From: Nocardia cyriacigeorgica
Lineage (GTDB): Bacteria > Actinomycetota > Actinomycetes > Mycobacteriales > Mycobacteriaceae
Assembly: GCF_010858045.1 (NCBI RefSeq)
Contig: NZ_JAAGVC010000010.1
Coordinates: forward strand, 62,001-126,000
Length of the DNA stretch: 64,000 bases
Reading direction: 5' to 3'
Both the position numbers and the translations under genes were made by a program. The first letter of the stretch is position 1, and each line of letters opens with the position of its first letter. Of the stretch, positions 9,274 to 17,654 are shown in pieces. The notes below the pieces were generated by a model. That model had not been told where the DNA came from. It did no database searches and saw only the letters and a program-made list of their open reading frames with translations.

Positions 9274-9282
9274 GGAGATTCG

Positions 9283-10212
9283 ATGCAACCCCGCTGGACC
9301 GGACGCACCGATGGCACCACGCCCGAGCATCTGCGCTGGCATCAGGTCGTCGAACCGTATGGCGCCGGCGTCGAGCCCGACGCGTGCGTCTTCGTCGGAT
9401 TCGCCAGCGACGAGGGCGTGCGACGGAACAAGGGCCGCGTTGGCGCGGCGGCGGGGCCGGATGCGTTGCGCCAGGCGCTGTCCCCGATGGCCTTGGCGAC
9501 CCCGCGCCGGGCCTACGACGCGGGAACGGTGACGGTGTCGGACGCACGACTGGAGGAGGGGCAGCGCGCGCTCGGCGCCGAAGTGAGCACACTGCTCGAC
9601 GCCGGCCACTTCCCCATCGTGCTCGGTGGCGGGCACGAGATCGCCTACGGTACCTACCTCGGCGTCGCGGGTTCCGCGCTCGGCCGAGCCGCCGGGCGGA
9701 TCGGAATCCTCAATCTCGACGCCCATTTCGATCTGCGCGCCGACCCCGTCCCCAGCTCCGGCACCCCGTTCCGGCAGATCCTCGAGGCCGACGCCGGCGT
9801 GCGCTACGCCGTACTCGGCATCAGCCAGCCGAGCAATACCGCCGCGCTGTTCGACACCGCGGCGAAGTACGACGTGCGCTATCTGCTCGACGACGATTGC
9901 GATCAGGAGTCCGCGCTCGGTTTCGTCGACGCCTTCATGGCCGACATCGACCTGCTCTACTTGACCATCGACCTCGACGTTCTACCCGCGGCGGTCGCAC
10001 CGGGTGTCAGCGCCCCGGCGGCGTTCGGCATTCCGCTCGCGACGATTCAGGCCGTCTGCGATCGCGTCACCGCCAGCGGGAAGCTCGCCGTCGTGGATGT
10101 GGCGGAGCTGAATCCCGGTCTGGATATCGACAACCGGACCGCGCGGACAGCGGCGCGCTTGATCCACCGGATCGCCACCCGGCACGTGCCCTATCGCGCG
10201 AACCCGAGCTGA
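9283..10212 (+). CDS. hutG: Formimidoylglutamase HutG (arginase family)
   Basis: Hydrolyses N-formimino-L-glutamate to glutamate and formamide, the last step of the four-enzyme hut pathway. The protein is 309 aa. The binuclear manganese site of the arginase/agmatinase fold is visible as VLGGGHE, NLDAHFDLR and TIDLDVLP. It is read from an ATG with GAGGAG 5 nt upstream. It is the terminal gene of the permease-hutI-hutG operon. No hutF is present in the window, so this organism probably uses the direct formimidoylglutamase route. The 32-bp tandem repeats begin about 5 nt after its stop. Confidence 0.93.
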   Translation: MQPRWTGRTDGTTPEHLRWHQVVEPYGAGVEPDACVFVGFASDEGVRRNKGRVGAAAGPDALRQALSPMALATPRRAYDAGTVTVSDARLEEGQRALGAEVSTLLDAGHFPIVLGGGHEIAYGTYLGVAGSALGRAAGRIGILNLDAHFDLRADPVPSSGTPFRQILEADAGVRYAVLGISQPSNTAALFDTAAKYDVRYLLDDDCDQESALGFVDAFMADIDLLYLTIDLDVLPAAVAPGVSAPAAFGIPLATIQAVCDRVTASGKLAVVDVAELNPGLDIDNRTARTAARLIHRIATRHVPYRANPS

Positions 10213-10216
10213 ACGG

Positions 10217-10390
10217 GCGACCGGTGTGACGGCTCCCCGGGCGGGGGGCGACCGGTGTGAGGGCTCCTCGTGCGAGCGGGCGACCGGTGTGAGGGCTCCC
10301 TGTGCGAGCGGGCGACCGGTGTGAGGGCTCCCTGTGCGAGCGGGCGACCGGTGTGAGGGCTCCCTGTGCGAGCGGATGACCGGGTGAGTG
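10217..10390. repeat. 32-bp tandem repeat array after hutG
   Basis: About five and a half direct copies of a unit beginning GCGACCGGTGTGAGGGCTCC. Starts are at 10217, 10248, 10280, 10312, 10344 and a degenerate copy at 10376, with a 31-32 bp period. The copies at 10280-10375 are identical. There are no spacers, so it is a minisatellite and not a CRISPR array. It fills most of the 331 bp between hutG and the next gene. The remainder (10391-10530) shows no feature. Confidence 0.93.
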
Positions 10391-10543
10391 CTCGCCCGGG
10401 CGAGCGGGCGAGCCGCCGGCCGCCCCGACCGCCCCGTCCGCCGGCTGTGCCACCGATCGCATTCCGGCGGCTTGTCGGCCGCTCCCATGCCGGGGCAGTC
10501 GAGCCAGGCGGCTCCCCGATCACCGCCCGTTAATCTCGAACGC

Positions 10544-11254
10544 GTGACCAGCGAATCTCACGAGGCAGCCCTCGAGCTGCTCGACACCGTCACCGAATCG
10601 ACCCGGCGTCTGCTCGCCACCATCGACTCCCTGGACGACGCCGCCCTGAGGGAGCCGTCGCTGCTGCCCGGGTGGACCCGCGGCCACGTGCTCGCCCATC
10701 TGTGCCGCAACGCCGACAGCCTGGTCAACCTGTTCCTCTGGGCCCGCACCGGAATCGAAACCCCGCAGTACGCAAGCACTTTCCTGCGCGATCACGATAT
10801 CGAGGAAGGCGCGCCGCGACCGCTCGCCGAGCAGCGCACCGATTTCGTGGAGTCGGCCGCCCGGTTCGAAGGCATGGCCCGGATCCTCACGCCCGAACAG
10901 TGGCAGGCCGAGGTCCGCACCCGCCAGGGCCGCCCCATTCCGGCCACCGAGGTGGTGTGGATGCGCTGGCAGGAGGTCGAGGTCCATCACGTGGACCTGG
11001 CATCCGGCTACACCCACGCCGACTGGCCTGCCGAGTTCGTCGACCGGCTGCTGCCCGAGGCGGCGACCGCCCTGAGCGCATCGGCCACTGAGCCGTTCGA
11101 GATCGTCACGCCCGGATACAGCGCCGCGATCGGCGCGGGTACCCCCACGGCAACGGTCACCGCGCCCGCCGCCGACGTCCTCGTCTGGCTGCTGGGCCGC
11201 ACGACGCCCGATTCGCTCACTGAGCCGCTCCCCCCTGTGCCCGACTGGAAGTAG
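10544..11254 (+). CDS. Mycothiol-dependent maleylpyruvate isomerase-family protein
   Basis: Cytoplasmic protein of 236 aa in the MDMPI/DinB-like family, which uses mycothiol as thiol cofactor and binds a divalent metal. Diagnostic stretches are GWTRGHVLAHLCRNADSLVNL near residue 40 and WQEVEVHHVDLASGY near residue 145, with the conserved metal-binding histidines. I start it at the GTG at 10544 because TAATCT ends 7 nt before it, as expected of a leaderless transcript; further upstream the frame runs into unrelated low-complexity sequence. True maleylpyruvate isomerase activity is not implied, since no aromatic ring-cleavage genes are nearby. The physiological substrate is unknown. Confidence 0.85.
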   Translation: MTSESHEAALELLDTVTESTRRLLATIDSLDDAALREPSLLPGWTRGHVLAHLCRNADSLVNLFLWARTGIETPQYASTFLRDHDIEEGAPRPLAEQRTDFVESAARFEGMARILTPEQWQAEVRTRQGRPIPATEVVWMRWQEVEVHHVDLASGYTHADWPAEFVDRLLPEAATALSASATEPFEIVTPGYSAAIGAGTPTATVTAPAADVLVWLLGRTTPDSLTEPLPPVPDWK

Positions 11255-11314
11255 AACGGGCGGTACCCGGCCGCGCCAAGTGTGCGCAGCCGGGTACCAC
11301 TCGCGGGTCGGTCG

Positions 11315-11638
11315 TCAGGCGGCCTTGCCGGACCAGCCGTGATGGGTGAGGCGGCTGTGCGGGGCGACGGTCGCGACGGGGACGCCGGTGCAGTTGTCGG
11401 AGGCGAAGAGCAGGAAGGGACGGTCGCTGCGGTTGTCGACCTCGATCTCCCGCGGGAACCCGCTGGCCCAGCACTGGTCGAGGTTGCTCAGCTCCATCGT
11501 GCCGTCGATGAGCACCACTTGCCTGCCATCGCCGCCGCCGCCGAACGAACCGGTCGGGAAGGCCGAGGCGGCCGGCGCCACCACAGCCGCCGCAGCGACG
11601 GTGAGAGCGCCCATGCACGAAAGCAATCCAAGTTTCAC
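11315..11638 (-). CDS. Small secreted protein of unknown function
   Basis: 107 aa with a Sec signal peptide: MKLGLLSCMG, a hydrophobic stretch, and a likely cleavage after APAASA. The mature part of about 80 residues is glycine-rich at the start, then contains NRSDRPFLLFASDNCTG with two cysteines in total (WCx and NCTG positions), likely one disulfide. I do not recognise a domain. It ends only about 60 nt from the convergent isomerase-family gene, so the two share a short intergenic space. Function is unknown; an extracellular location is the only supported inference. Confidence 0.75.
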   Translation of the reverse strand: MKLGLLSCMGALTVAAAAVVAPAASAFPTGSFGGGGDGRQVVLIDGTMELSNLDQCWASGFPREIEVDNRSDRPFLLFASDNCTGVPVATVAPHSRLTHHGWSGKAA

Positions 11639-11825
11639 GACGGCGAGCCTACGGGTCGGGCAAGGGTGTTCCCCACCGTTGGCGAGCCGCGCAGGCCCGC
11701 TCGAGGGGTCAGGGGCGACGCCGATCCCTGCACATTTGCCGATCCCCGCACATTGCCGAGTGCGGCGCCGGGCAGGCGCCGATCGGGCGCGAAAATGGTA
11801 CGAAAGTATCCCCCCGAGACCAAGG

Positions 11826-11855
11826 AAGGCCCCTCCCGAGCTGGGGAGGGGCCTT
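11826..11855 (-). terminator. Terminator after tRNA-Arg
   Basis: A 12-bp perfect inverted repeat (arms AAGGCCCCTCCC and GGGAGGGGCCTT) encloses a 6-nt loop. It sits 6 nt past the 3' end of tRNA-Arg on the minus strand and is followed by a CTT-rich tail. Confidence 0.8.
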
Positions 11856-11861
11856 CTGAAG

Positions 11862-11934
11862 TGCGCCCGAAGGGATTCGAACCCCTAACCTTCTGATCCG
11901 TAGTCAGATGCTCTATCCGTTGAGCTACGGGCGC
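11862..11934 (-). tRNA. tRNA-Arg (ACG)
   Basis: A 73-nt cloverleaf on the minus strand. The acceptor arms GCGCCCG and CGGGCGC pair perfectly. The D-arm TAGCTCAACGGATAGAGC, the anticodon loop CTACGGA giving anticodon ACG, and the T-arm GGTTCGAATCC are all present. The 3' CCA is not encoded. Confidence 0.96.
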
Positions 11935-11970
11935 ATGCGGTGTTCAGTTGTACACCCGGTTTCCCGGGCT

Positions 11971-12060
11971 TGGCGGAGGCGAGAGGATTTGAACCTCCGG
12001 TCCCCGTGAAGGGACAACTCATTAGCAGTGAGTCCCATTCGGCCGCTCTGGCACGCCTCC
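11971..12060 (-). tRNA. tRNA-Ser (GCT)
   Basis: A 90-nt class II tRNA on the minus strand including an encoded CCA. The acceptor arms are GGAGGCG and CGCCTCC. The anticodon GCT lies in the loop within CTCACTGCTAATGAG. The long variable arm TTGTCCCTTCACGGGGAC and the T-loop GGTTCAAATCC are clear. It lies 36 nt upstream of tRNA-Arg on the same strand, so they may be co-transcribed. Confidence 0.96.
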
Positions 12061-12151
12061 TGGAGCCTTCTCTTCGAGGGCACCGGTCCTTTCGAACCGC
12101 CGAGCAGCAAGGTTACAGTAGCCAATCCACAGAGTGCAAAACGGCTGGTAG

Positions 12152-12889
12152 TTAGCGTAAATTGCTGTCGAACCAGTCGAAGATCCTGGTTTGCGCGTCG
12201 ATGAGATCGTCGCGCTCCTCCTCGTCGTCGCCGGGTTTGTCGGCGCGGTGCAGCAGACCCGGATAACTGATCACCAGACTCGCCACCTCGGCGCGGGCGG
12301 CAGCGTCGCGTAACTGCTCGACCTCCTCGGCCGGGGTGTTCGGATCGGTCTCGCCGAACAGGCCCAGCCACGGTGCCTGTAAGCGGGGAGCGGCCTCGAC
12401 GAGTGCTTCGGCCTTGTCGGTGAGCGGGCTCACGATGCCGGGGGCCGCGACGCTGACCGCGGCGCCGATGGGGCGGTTGGTGGCCACCAGGCAGGCGGCG
12501 GTGCCCGCGGTATCGAAGCCGAGCGCGCCGATGCAGTCCGGGAACACCCCGCGCCGGGTGAGCCAGTCGAAGCAGGCGTCGAAATCCTCGAACAGTTCGT
12601 CGCCGAACACACCGGTCGACGGCGGATCGGTGGCGCGGTGGAACAGATTGGGCGCGACGACCGTCCAGCCCTCGGTGGCCAGCGCCTGCATGAGCTCCAG
12701 CAACGGCCCGGTGAACTCACCGGATTCGTGCAGCAGCACGATGCCGCCACGGGCGTTGCCCTCGGGTTCGACCACGGTGATGGGCACCTGCGGGTGCGCG
12801 GCCGGGCGCCGGTCCGGCTCGGACTCACCTTCGGTTGCCATGTCGTCCCCGACGCGCAGCGGCGCTAGATCGTCATAAGTGCCCGACAT
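12152..12889 (-). CDS. Dienelactone-hydrolase-like alpha/beta protein with non-standard nucleophile site
   Basis: Cytoplasmic alpha/beta-hydrolase-fold protein of 245 aa. The fold is recognisable from GGIVLLHESGEFTG, the segment EGWTVVAPNLFHR, LFGETDPNTP with the acidic residue, and YPGLLHRADKPG with the histidine. The nucleophile elbow reads GALGFDTAGTAA: an aspartate stands where dienelactone hydrolases have cysteine (GFCxGG), and the last glycine of the elbow is changed. Catalysis may be absent or use Asp. I start at the ATG at 12889; TACGCT ends 6 nt before it, suggesting a leaderless transcript divergent from the aminotransferase gene. The frame runs on upstream but overlaps that gene and is not coding. 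Confidence 0.8.
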   Translation of the reverse strand: MSGTYDDLAPLRVGDDMATEGESEPDRRPAAHPQVPITVVEPEGNARGGIVLLHESGEFTGPLLELMQALATEGWTVVAPNLFHRATDPPSTGVFGDELFEDFDACFDWLTRRGVFPDCIGALGFDTAGTAACLVATNRPIGAAVSVAAPGIVSPLTDKAEALVEAAPRLQAPWLGLFGETDPNTPAEEVEQLRDAAARAEVASLVISYPGLLHRADKPGDDEEERDDLIDAQTRIFDWFDSNLR

Positions 12890-12985
12890 GAATCCAGCGT
12901 AGGGCCGAATTCTGATCTTGGGGAGAAATTGCACGTGAGAGGCCCTCGCGCACGGAAATTCCGGCACCGGGCATATGGTTGGGGG

Positions 12986-14065
12986 GTGACCGCGCAGATT
13001 CGGCCGGACCTCGATTCCATTCCGGCGTACGTCCCCGGCCGCAACCATCCCGGTGCGGTCAAACTGGCCAGCAACGAGACCACCTTCGGTCCGCTGCCCG
13101 CCGCGCTCAAGGCCATCACCGAGGCGGCCGAGCTGGCGAGCCGCTACCCGGACAATCAGGTGACCGAGCTGCGGGCCGCGCTCGCGGAGTTCCTCGGCGT
13201 CTCTCCGGCGAACGTCGCGGTGGGCTGCGGCAGCGTCGCGCTGTGCCAGGAACTGGTGCAGATCACCTGCTCCTCCCCCGACGACGAGGTGCTGTTCGCG
13301 TGGCGCTCGTTCGAGGCGTACCCGATCGTCACCCAGGTGGGCAATGCCACGGCCGTGCCGGTGCCGCTGGACCCGGAGCTGGTGCACGATCTGGACGCGA
13401 TCGCCGCCGCGGTCACCGAGCGCACCAAGATGATCTTCATCTGCAACCCGAACAACCCGACCGGCACCGCGGTCGGCCGCGAGGCGCTCACCCGCTTCCT
13501 CGACTCCGTGCCGGACAACGTGCTCGTGGTGCTGGACGAGGCCTACTACGAGTACATGCGACTCACCCCGCAGGACCGCCCCGATGGCGTCGAGCTCGGC
13601 CGCACCAGGCCCAATGTCGTTGTGCTCCGCACCTTCTCGAAGGCCTACGGGCTGGCCGGGCTGCGTGCCGGCTACGCGGTGGGCGCGCCCGAGGTGATCA
13701 CCGCGCTGCTGAAGGTGCACATTCCGTTCAGCGTCAACCGGGTGGCGCAGGCCGCCGCGATCGCCTCGCTGGAGGCGCGCCACGAACTACTCGATCGCAC
13801 CGAACCGCTGATCGCCGAGCGTGACCGGGTGCGCGACGCGCTGCTGGCGGCGGGCTATCGGGTGCCGCCGAGCGAGGCGAACTTCGTCTGGCTGGCGCTG
13901 GGCGAGCACAGCGTGCCGTTCGCGGAGGCCAGCGCCGAGGCCGGCGTGCTGGTGCGGCCGTTCGCCGGCGACGGCGTGCGCGTCACCACCGGCGATCCGC
14001 ACGAGAACGATCTGTTCCTGAGTTTCGCCACCGATCCGGCGGTGGCCGCCAGGTTCACCGGCTGA
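12986..14065 (+). CDS. pat: Aromatic/histidinol-phosphate-type aminotransferase (HisC2/Pat-like)
   Basis: PLP-dependent class I/II aminotransferase of 359 aa. Family marks are the N-terminal VKLASNETTFGPLP, NPNNPTGT near residue 155, VVLDEAYYEY, and RTFSKAYGLAGLRAGY with the PLP lysine. The protein matches the layout of the M. tuberculosis protein Rv3772 (HisC2/Pat), which also lies just outside the arabinogalactan locus. It probably transaminates aromatic 2-oxo acids, with histidinol-phosphate as an alternative substrate. The GTG at 12986 is preferred because TATGGT ends 6 nt upstream. The gene stands alone and is divergent from the hydrolase-like gene. Confidence 0.88.
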   Translation: MTAQIRPDLDSIPAYVPGRNHPGAVKLASNETTFGPLPAALKAITEAAELASRYPDNQVTELRAALAEFLGVSPANVAVGCGSVALCQELVQITCSSPDDEVLFAWRSFEAYPIVTQVGNATAVPVPLDPELVHDLDAIAAAVTERTKMIFICNPNNPTGTAVGREALTRFLDSVPDNVLVVLDEAYYEYMRLTPQDRPDGVELGRTRPNVVVLRTFSKAYGLAGLRAGYAVGAPEVITALLKVHIPFSVNRVAQAAAIASLEARHELLDRTEPLIAERDRVRDALLAAGYRVPPSEANFVWLALGEHSVPFAEASAEAGVLVRPFAGDGVRVTTGDPHENDLFLSFATDPAVAARFTG

Positions 14066-14140
14066 GCAGCAGGTCCACTGCTGAGCGGCTGATCTACCGC
14101 CGAAGCCAGGCGGCCGGCCGGACTCTGAGCTCCGCCGGGC

Positions 14141-15202
14141 TCAGGCCACGCCGAGCCCGCGCGCGATGGTCGGCCAGGAGCTGACCAGCTCGTCGGCCCA
14201 GTATGGCCAGGAATGGGTGCCGGTGGGCCGCAGATTCGCGGTGTGCGCGATACCGAGGGCGTTGAGCCGGTCGATGAGGCGGCGGGTGCAGGTGTTGGTG
14301 CCGGCTTCGAGCGGGCTGCCGAATCCGATGGCGGTGAGCAGCTCCGGGTTGCTCGGGACCTCGTACTTGCCGGGGACGCCGCTGCCGGAGGACAGGTAGA
14401 TCGCCTTGCCGCGCAACGCTTCCGCGTTCCTGGTGACGTCGTGGGCCAGCCAGGCCGGATCCTCTGGCTCGCCGAACATGTTGTCCGGATCGCCCTTGTA
14501 GGTGGCGATCACGGCGCGCACCTGCGCCTGCCCGAGATCGGATCCGCTGGTGTAGCAGCCGCTGTGCGCGGCGACGGCGGCGTAGAGCTGCGGTTCGCGC
14601 ACCGCGAGCATCATCGCTCCCTCGGCGCCCATCGACACGCCCATCAGGGCATTGCGACCGTTGCCGTTGAAGCGGGCATCGATCAGCGGGGGCAGTTCCT
14701 TGGTCAGGAACGTCTCCCACATGTTGGTGCCGAGCACCGGGTCGGGCCGCTGCCAGTCGGTGTAGTAGCTGGCGGGCCCGCCGACGGTGAGCACCACGTT
14801 GACGTTCTTGTCCTCGTAGAACTGCAGCGCGCCGCCGCGTTCGATCCAGTTGTTGCTGTCTTCGACGGCGCTGCGGCCATCGAGCATGTAGACCGTGGGC
14901 CGAGGGGCGCTGCGATCCCGCGGCAAGAGCACCTGCACCTCGACGGTGCGGCTCATCGCGGGCGAATCGACGTAGACGCGCAGCCTGCGGTCTGTTATCT
15001 CGCTGACGCCGCTGATCTTCGGGCGGGCGGGCATCGGCCTGGTCTGCTCGGCCATGCCCGGCCCGTCGGAGGATCCGGTGCCCTGTTCCTCCGCGGGCGC
15101 CGCCGTCGTCAAGGGCGCGCCGATCGTCGCCGCACCGATCATGAGTGCGGCGCTCACCAGCGCGCCGGACAGCCGGCGCCGCGGTCCACGCCGTGACAGC
15201 AT
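14141..15202 (-). CDS. Secreted antigen-85-like esterase / mycolyltransferase family
   Basis: Exported alpha/beta-hydrolase of 353 aa. A signal peptide with a basic N-terminus (MLSRRGPRRRLSG) and hydrophobic core ends near TTAAPA. A disordered Ser/Gly-rich stretch follows, then an esterase domain. Catalytic features are the nucleophile elbow GVSMGAEGAM and the C-terminal GTHSWPYW histidine. A tryptophan-rich segment (MWETFLTKELPPLID) is typical of antigen 85 relatives. In mycolate-producing bacteria this family moves mycolates between trehalose mycolates and arabinogalactan, so an envelope role is likely but its substrate is unproven. The ATG at 15202 gives the signal peptide directly and has the weak box CAGTAT 6 nt before it. 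Confidence 0.8.
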   Translation of the reverse strand: MLSRRGPRRRLSGALVSAALMIGAATIGAPLTTAAPAEEQGTGSSDGPGMAEQTRPMPARPKISGVSEITDRRLRVYVDSPAMSRTVEVQVLLPRDRSAPRPTVYMLDGRSAVEDSNNWIERGGALQFYEDKNVNVVLTVGGPASYYTDWQRPDPVLGTNMWETFLTKELPPLIDARFNGNGRNALMGVSMGAEGAMMLAVREPQLYAAVAAHSGCYTSGSDLGQAQVRAVIATYKGDPDNMFGEPEDPAWLAHDVTRNAEALRGKAIYLSSGSGVPGKYEVPSNPELLTAIGFGSPLEAGTNTCTRRLIDRLNALGIAHTANLRPTGTHSWPYWADELVSSWPTIARGLGVA

Positions 15203-15294
15203 GTGGCCATACTGCCAGAAACGGCCTGCGGGTCGCGGCGACGAGGAGCGGGCCGGGCCCGAATTCACCCGGCTACCAGCACGAATGGCCGAGA

Positions 15295-15678
15295 TCAGGG
15301 CTCGTAGACGCCGTAGGCGCGGTTCGCGATGCACATCGGCACCACGTGCTGATCCCGGCGCCATTCGAATCGCGCGGCGGCCTCGACGGTTTCACGTTCC
15401 ACCAGGCAGACGGTGGTGGTGCCGGGCCGGGTGATGTTCGCCAATGGCGAGACGGCCAGCGGGATCCCGATGTAGACCTTGTTGTTCATGCACACCGGCA
15501 CCACCGGCACGCCACGGATGGCGCTGTGGCGGTCGGCCACGCCCTGCGCGTGCGGCACGCCCGAACAGTCCAGTGGGTTGGCGTCGCTCGCCTGGGCGGG
15601 GGCCGCGGCGAGGGTGAGACCGGCCGCGGTACCCACGGCCAGCAAGCTCAGGGATCTAGCGATGGTGGTCCACGTCAT
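15295..15678 (-). CDS. Small secreted protein of unknown function
   Basis: 127 aa with a clear signal peptide (MTWTTIARSLSLLAVG, predicted cleavage after APAQA). The mature part contains four cysteines in short motifs (LDCSGV, VPVCMN, TVCLVE, VPMCIA), so two disulfides are plausible. No known domain is recognised. The paired phrases VPVCMNNKVYIGI and VPMCIANRAYGVY suggest an internal repeat of about 55 residues. It follows the esterase gene on the same strand upstream, with a 92-nt gap, and could be co-transcribed with it. Confidence 0.75.
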   Translation of the reverse strand: MTWTTIARSLSLLAVGTAAGLTLAAAPAQASDANPLDCSGVPHAQGVADRHSAIRGVPVVPVCMNNKVYIGIPLAVSPLANITRPGTTTVCLVERETVEAAARFEWRRDQHVVPMCIANRAYGVYEP

Positions 15679-15808
15679 AGCCGCATTGAAACACTCGCGG
15701 TGCAGGACACACTCGATAATCGCGGCGTGTCCGCACGCTGGGACGCGATCGGTATCGGGGCGTTGCCGCCGCCGAGGCCGGGAAGGTCCGGCCGTCGGCG
15801 CGGGTTGA

Positions 15809-15896
15809 TGGCGGAGACGGAGGGATTTGAACCCCCGGTCGCTCTCACGACGCTCGCTTTCAAGGCGAGTGCATTCGGCCGCTCTGCCACGTCTCC
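15809..15896 (-). tRNA. tRNA-Ser (TGA)
   Basis: An 88-nt class II tRNA on the minus strand including an encoded CCA. The acceptor arms are GGAGACG and CGTCTCC. The anticodon TGA lies in the loop CTTGAAA between the GCTCGC/GCGAG-type stems. The variable arm and the T-loop GGTTCAAATCC are present. Confidence 0.96.
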
Positions 15897-15929
15897 AGGT
15901 CCACGATCGTAACCGATCGTGCGGGCCGG

Positions 15930-16421
15930 TCAGTGGCCGTCCGAGAGCGCTTCGAGGTCGATGCGGCCGAAGACGTCGGCGACGAGGTCGAGTTGCTCGG
16001 GAGTGAGCAGGTCGATGAATCCCTTGCGCACGGCCTCGACGTGACCGGGCGCGGCCTCCGACAGCCTGCGCATTCCGGTGTCGGTGAGCTCGGCGAGGAC
16101 CCCGCGCCCGTCTTCGACGCAGGTGTTGCGGCGTACCAGGCCCTGGGCTTCCATCCGGCGGATCTGGTGGGTGAGGCGGCTGCGCGAGGACAGCACGCCG
16201 TCGGCCAATTCGCTCATCCGCAGGGCCCGGCCGGGCGCTTCGGACAGCAGCACCAGGATGCGGTATTCGGCCAGGCTCAGATCGTTGTCGCGTTGCAGCT
16301 GCCGGTTCAACGCGGTCATCAAGCGGAGGTGGCCGTCCATGAACGCCCGCCACGCGTTCTGCTGAGCCGGGGTCAGCCACTCCGGCTCAGCGGAAACGCG
16401 ACCGCTTGGTTTGGTAGGCAC
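15930..16421 (-). CDS. MarR-family transcriptional regulator
   Basis: Winged-helix dimeric regulator of 163 aa. The DNA-binding region spans LSLAEYRILVLLSEAP, MSELADGVLSSRSRLTHQIRRMEAQGLV and the wing EDGRGVLAELTDTGMRRL. The N-terminal helix includes LTPAQQNAWRAFMDGHLRL, typical of actinobacterial MarR proteins. GTG start at 16421, with TAGAAT ending 6 nt upstream, again leaderless. Its neighbours are tRNA-Ser downstream and the flavin monooxygenase gene upstream on the same strand. The target and ligand are unknown. Confidence 0.9.
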   Translation of the reverse strand: MPTKPSGRVSAEPEWLTPAQQNAWRAFMDGHLRLMTALNRQLQRDNDLSLAEYRILVLLSEAPGRALRMSELADGVLSSRSRLTHQIRRMEAQGLVRRNTCVEDGRGVLAELTDTGMRRLSEAAPGHVEAVRKGFIDLLTPEQLDLVADVFGRIDLEALSDGH

Positions 16422-16478
16422 GTCGGTATTCTATGTCGTCCGACCAGCGAAGTTACCGGCCGGTTACCCATTCCGGGC

Positions 16479-17654
16479 TCAGCGCGGGGTCACCAGCAGA
16501 TCGCGGGAAAGATCTCCGACCTTCGCGTGCCCGGACAGGCCCATCGCCGAATCGAAGTCGGCCAGCAGCAGACGCAGGGCATGACGAACGCCGTCGTGGC
16601 CCGCGATGCCGAGGCCGTAGGCCCACGGGCGTCCGTAGAACACCGCCTTGGCGCCGAGCGCCAGCGCGATGAGCATGTCCGAGCCGGTGCGGATACCGGA
16701 GTCGAAGAGCACATCGGCCCGGTCGCCGACACCAGCGACGACGGCGGGCAGCGCGTCCAGCGCCGCGATCGAACCGTCGACCTGGCGGCCGCCGTGGTTG
16801 CTCACCACCACCGCATCGGCACCGGCGTCGACCACCTGCCTGGCGTCGTCGGGGTGCAGGATGCCCTTGACCGCGATCGGCAGATCGGTCCATTCGCGCA
16901 GGTGCGCGATATCGGCGGGGCGCAACGTGTGATTGCCGAAGAGGCCGGCCCAGGTGAGGATCGCGGTGCGCATGGCGTCCTCGCTGTCCTCCGGCGCGGC
17001 GGGCAGTTTGGCCCGGAACACCGGATCGGACAGGTAATTCGCGATGCCCTTGCCCTTCAGGAAGGGCAGATGCGCCAGCTCGAGATCGCGCGGACGCCAG
17101 CCGAGCGACGGCGTGTCGACGGTGACGACAATGGCCTTGGCACCCGCCTTCTCCGCGCGCTGAACGAACGAGCGCGCCAAATCGTTGTCGGCGGGCCAGT
17201 ACAGCTGGTACCACCATTCCCCCGACACCGCGCCGACCTCTTCGATGGTCGACGACGCCGCCGTCGACAACACCATGCCGACGCCGAGTTCCTTGGTGAC
17301 CTCGCCGACCACCGTCTCGCCCCGATCCTGGAGCAGCTCGAGCACCCCGACCGGCGCCGTGAGCACCGGCGCGGCCAGTTTGGTGCCGAGCACCTCGACC
17401 GACAGATCGCGAGTGCCGTGGCCGGTGGTGCCGCGCAGCATGCGCGGGACGATCCGGTAGCGGTCGAAGGCGGCGCGATTGGCCTGCGCGGTCCGCTCAT
17501 CCGAGGCGCTCCCCGCGACGTAGGCGAAGGCCTCGGCGCCGAGCAACTCCCGGGCGCGTTCTTCGAGACCATCGGCCGTCATCGGCAGTTCCGGAACCTC
17601 ACCGCCGAGCCCGCGGAAGTAGATCTCATTCTGAAAGTCGATGAAGCTGCTCAC
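16479..17654 (-). CDS. FMN-dependent alpha-hydroxy-acid oxidase, lactate 2-monooxygenase type
   Basis: A 391-aa TIM-barrel flavoenzyme. Visible marks are the N-terminal FQNEIYFRGLGG, FAYVAGSASDE, TAPVGVLELL, YQLYWPADNDLA, VTVDTPSLGWRPRDL, KGILHPDDARQVVDAG, SNHGGRQVDG with the catalytic histidine, and DSGIRTGSDMLIALALGA (phosphate binding). The layout, length and the WRPRD segment match mycobacterial L-lactate 2-monooxygenase, which makes acetate, CO2 and water, better than respiratory lactate dehydrogenase LldD. The GTG at 17654 has TAGCGT ending 8 nt upstream. The substrate is inferred from family resemblance; other 2-hydroxy acids are possible. Confidence 0.85.
   Translation of the reverse strand: MSSFIDFQNEIYFRGLGGEVPELPMTADGLEERARELLGAEAFAYVAGSASDERTAQANRAAFDRYRIVPRMLRGTTGHGTRDLSVEVLGTKLAAPVLTAPVGVLELLQDRGETVVGEVTKELGVGMVLSTAASSTIEEVGAVSGEWWYQLYWPADNDLARSFVQRAEKAGAKAIVVTVDTPSLGWRPRDLELAHLPFLKGKGIANYLSDPVFRAKLPAAPEDSEDAMRTAILTWAGLFGNHTLRPADIAHLREWTDLPIAVKGILHPDDARQVVDAGADAVVVSNHGGRQVDGSIAALDALPAVVAGVGDRADVLFDSGIRTGSDMLIALALGAKAVFYGRPWAYGLGIAGHDGVRHALRLLLADFDSAMGLSGHAKVGDLSRDLLVTPR

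Noticed and set aside
10217-10390. Possible CRISPR array
   Set aside because: The 32-bp units are contiguous with no unique spacers and no cas genes are nearby; it is a tandem repeat.
11862-12060. tRNA genes as attachment sites for an integrated element
   Set aside because: No integrase gene or direct repeat of a tRNA 3' end is visible nearby.
12890-13783. Upstream extension of the dienelactone-hydrolase-like frame
   Set aside because: It runs antisense through the aminotransferase gene. The conserved fold begins only after the ATG at 12889.
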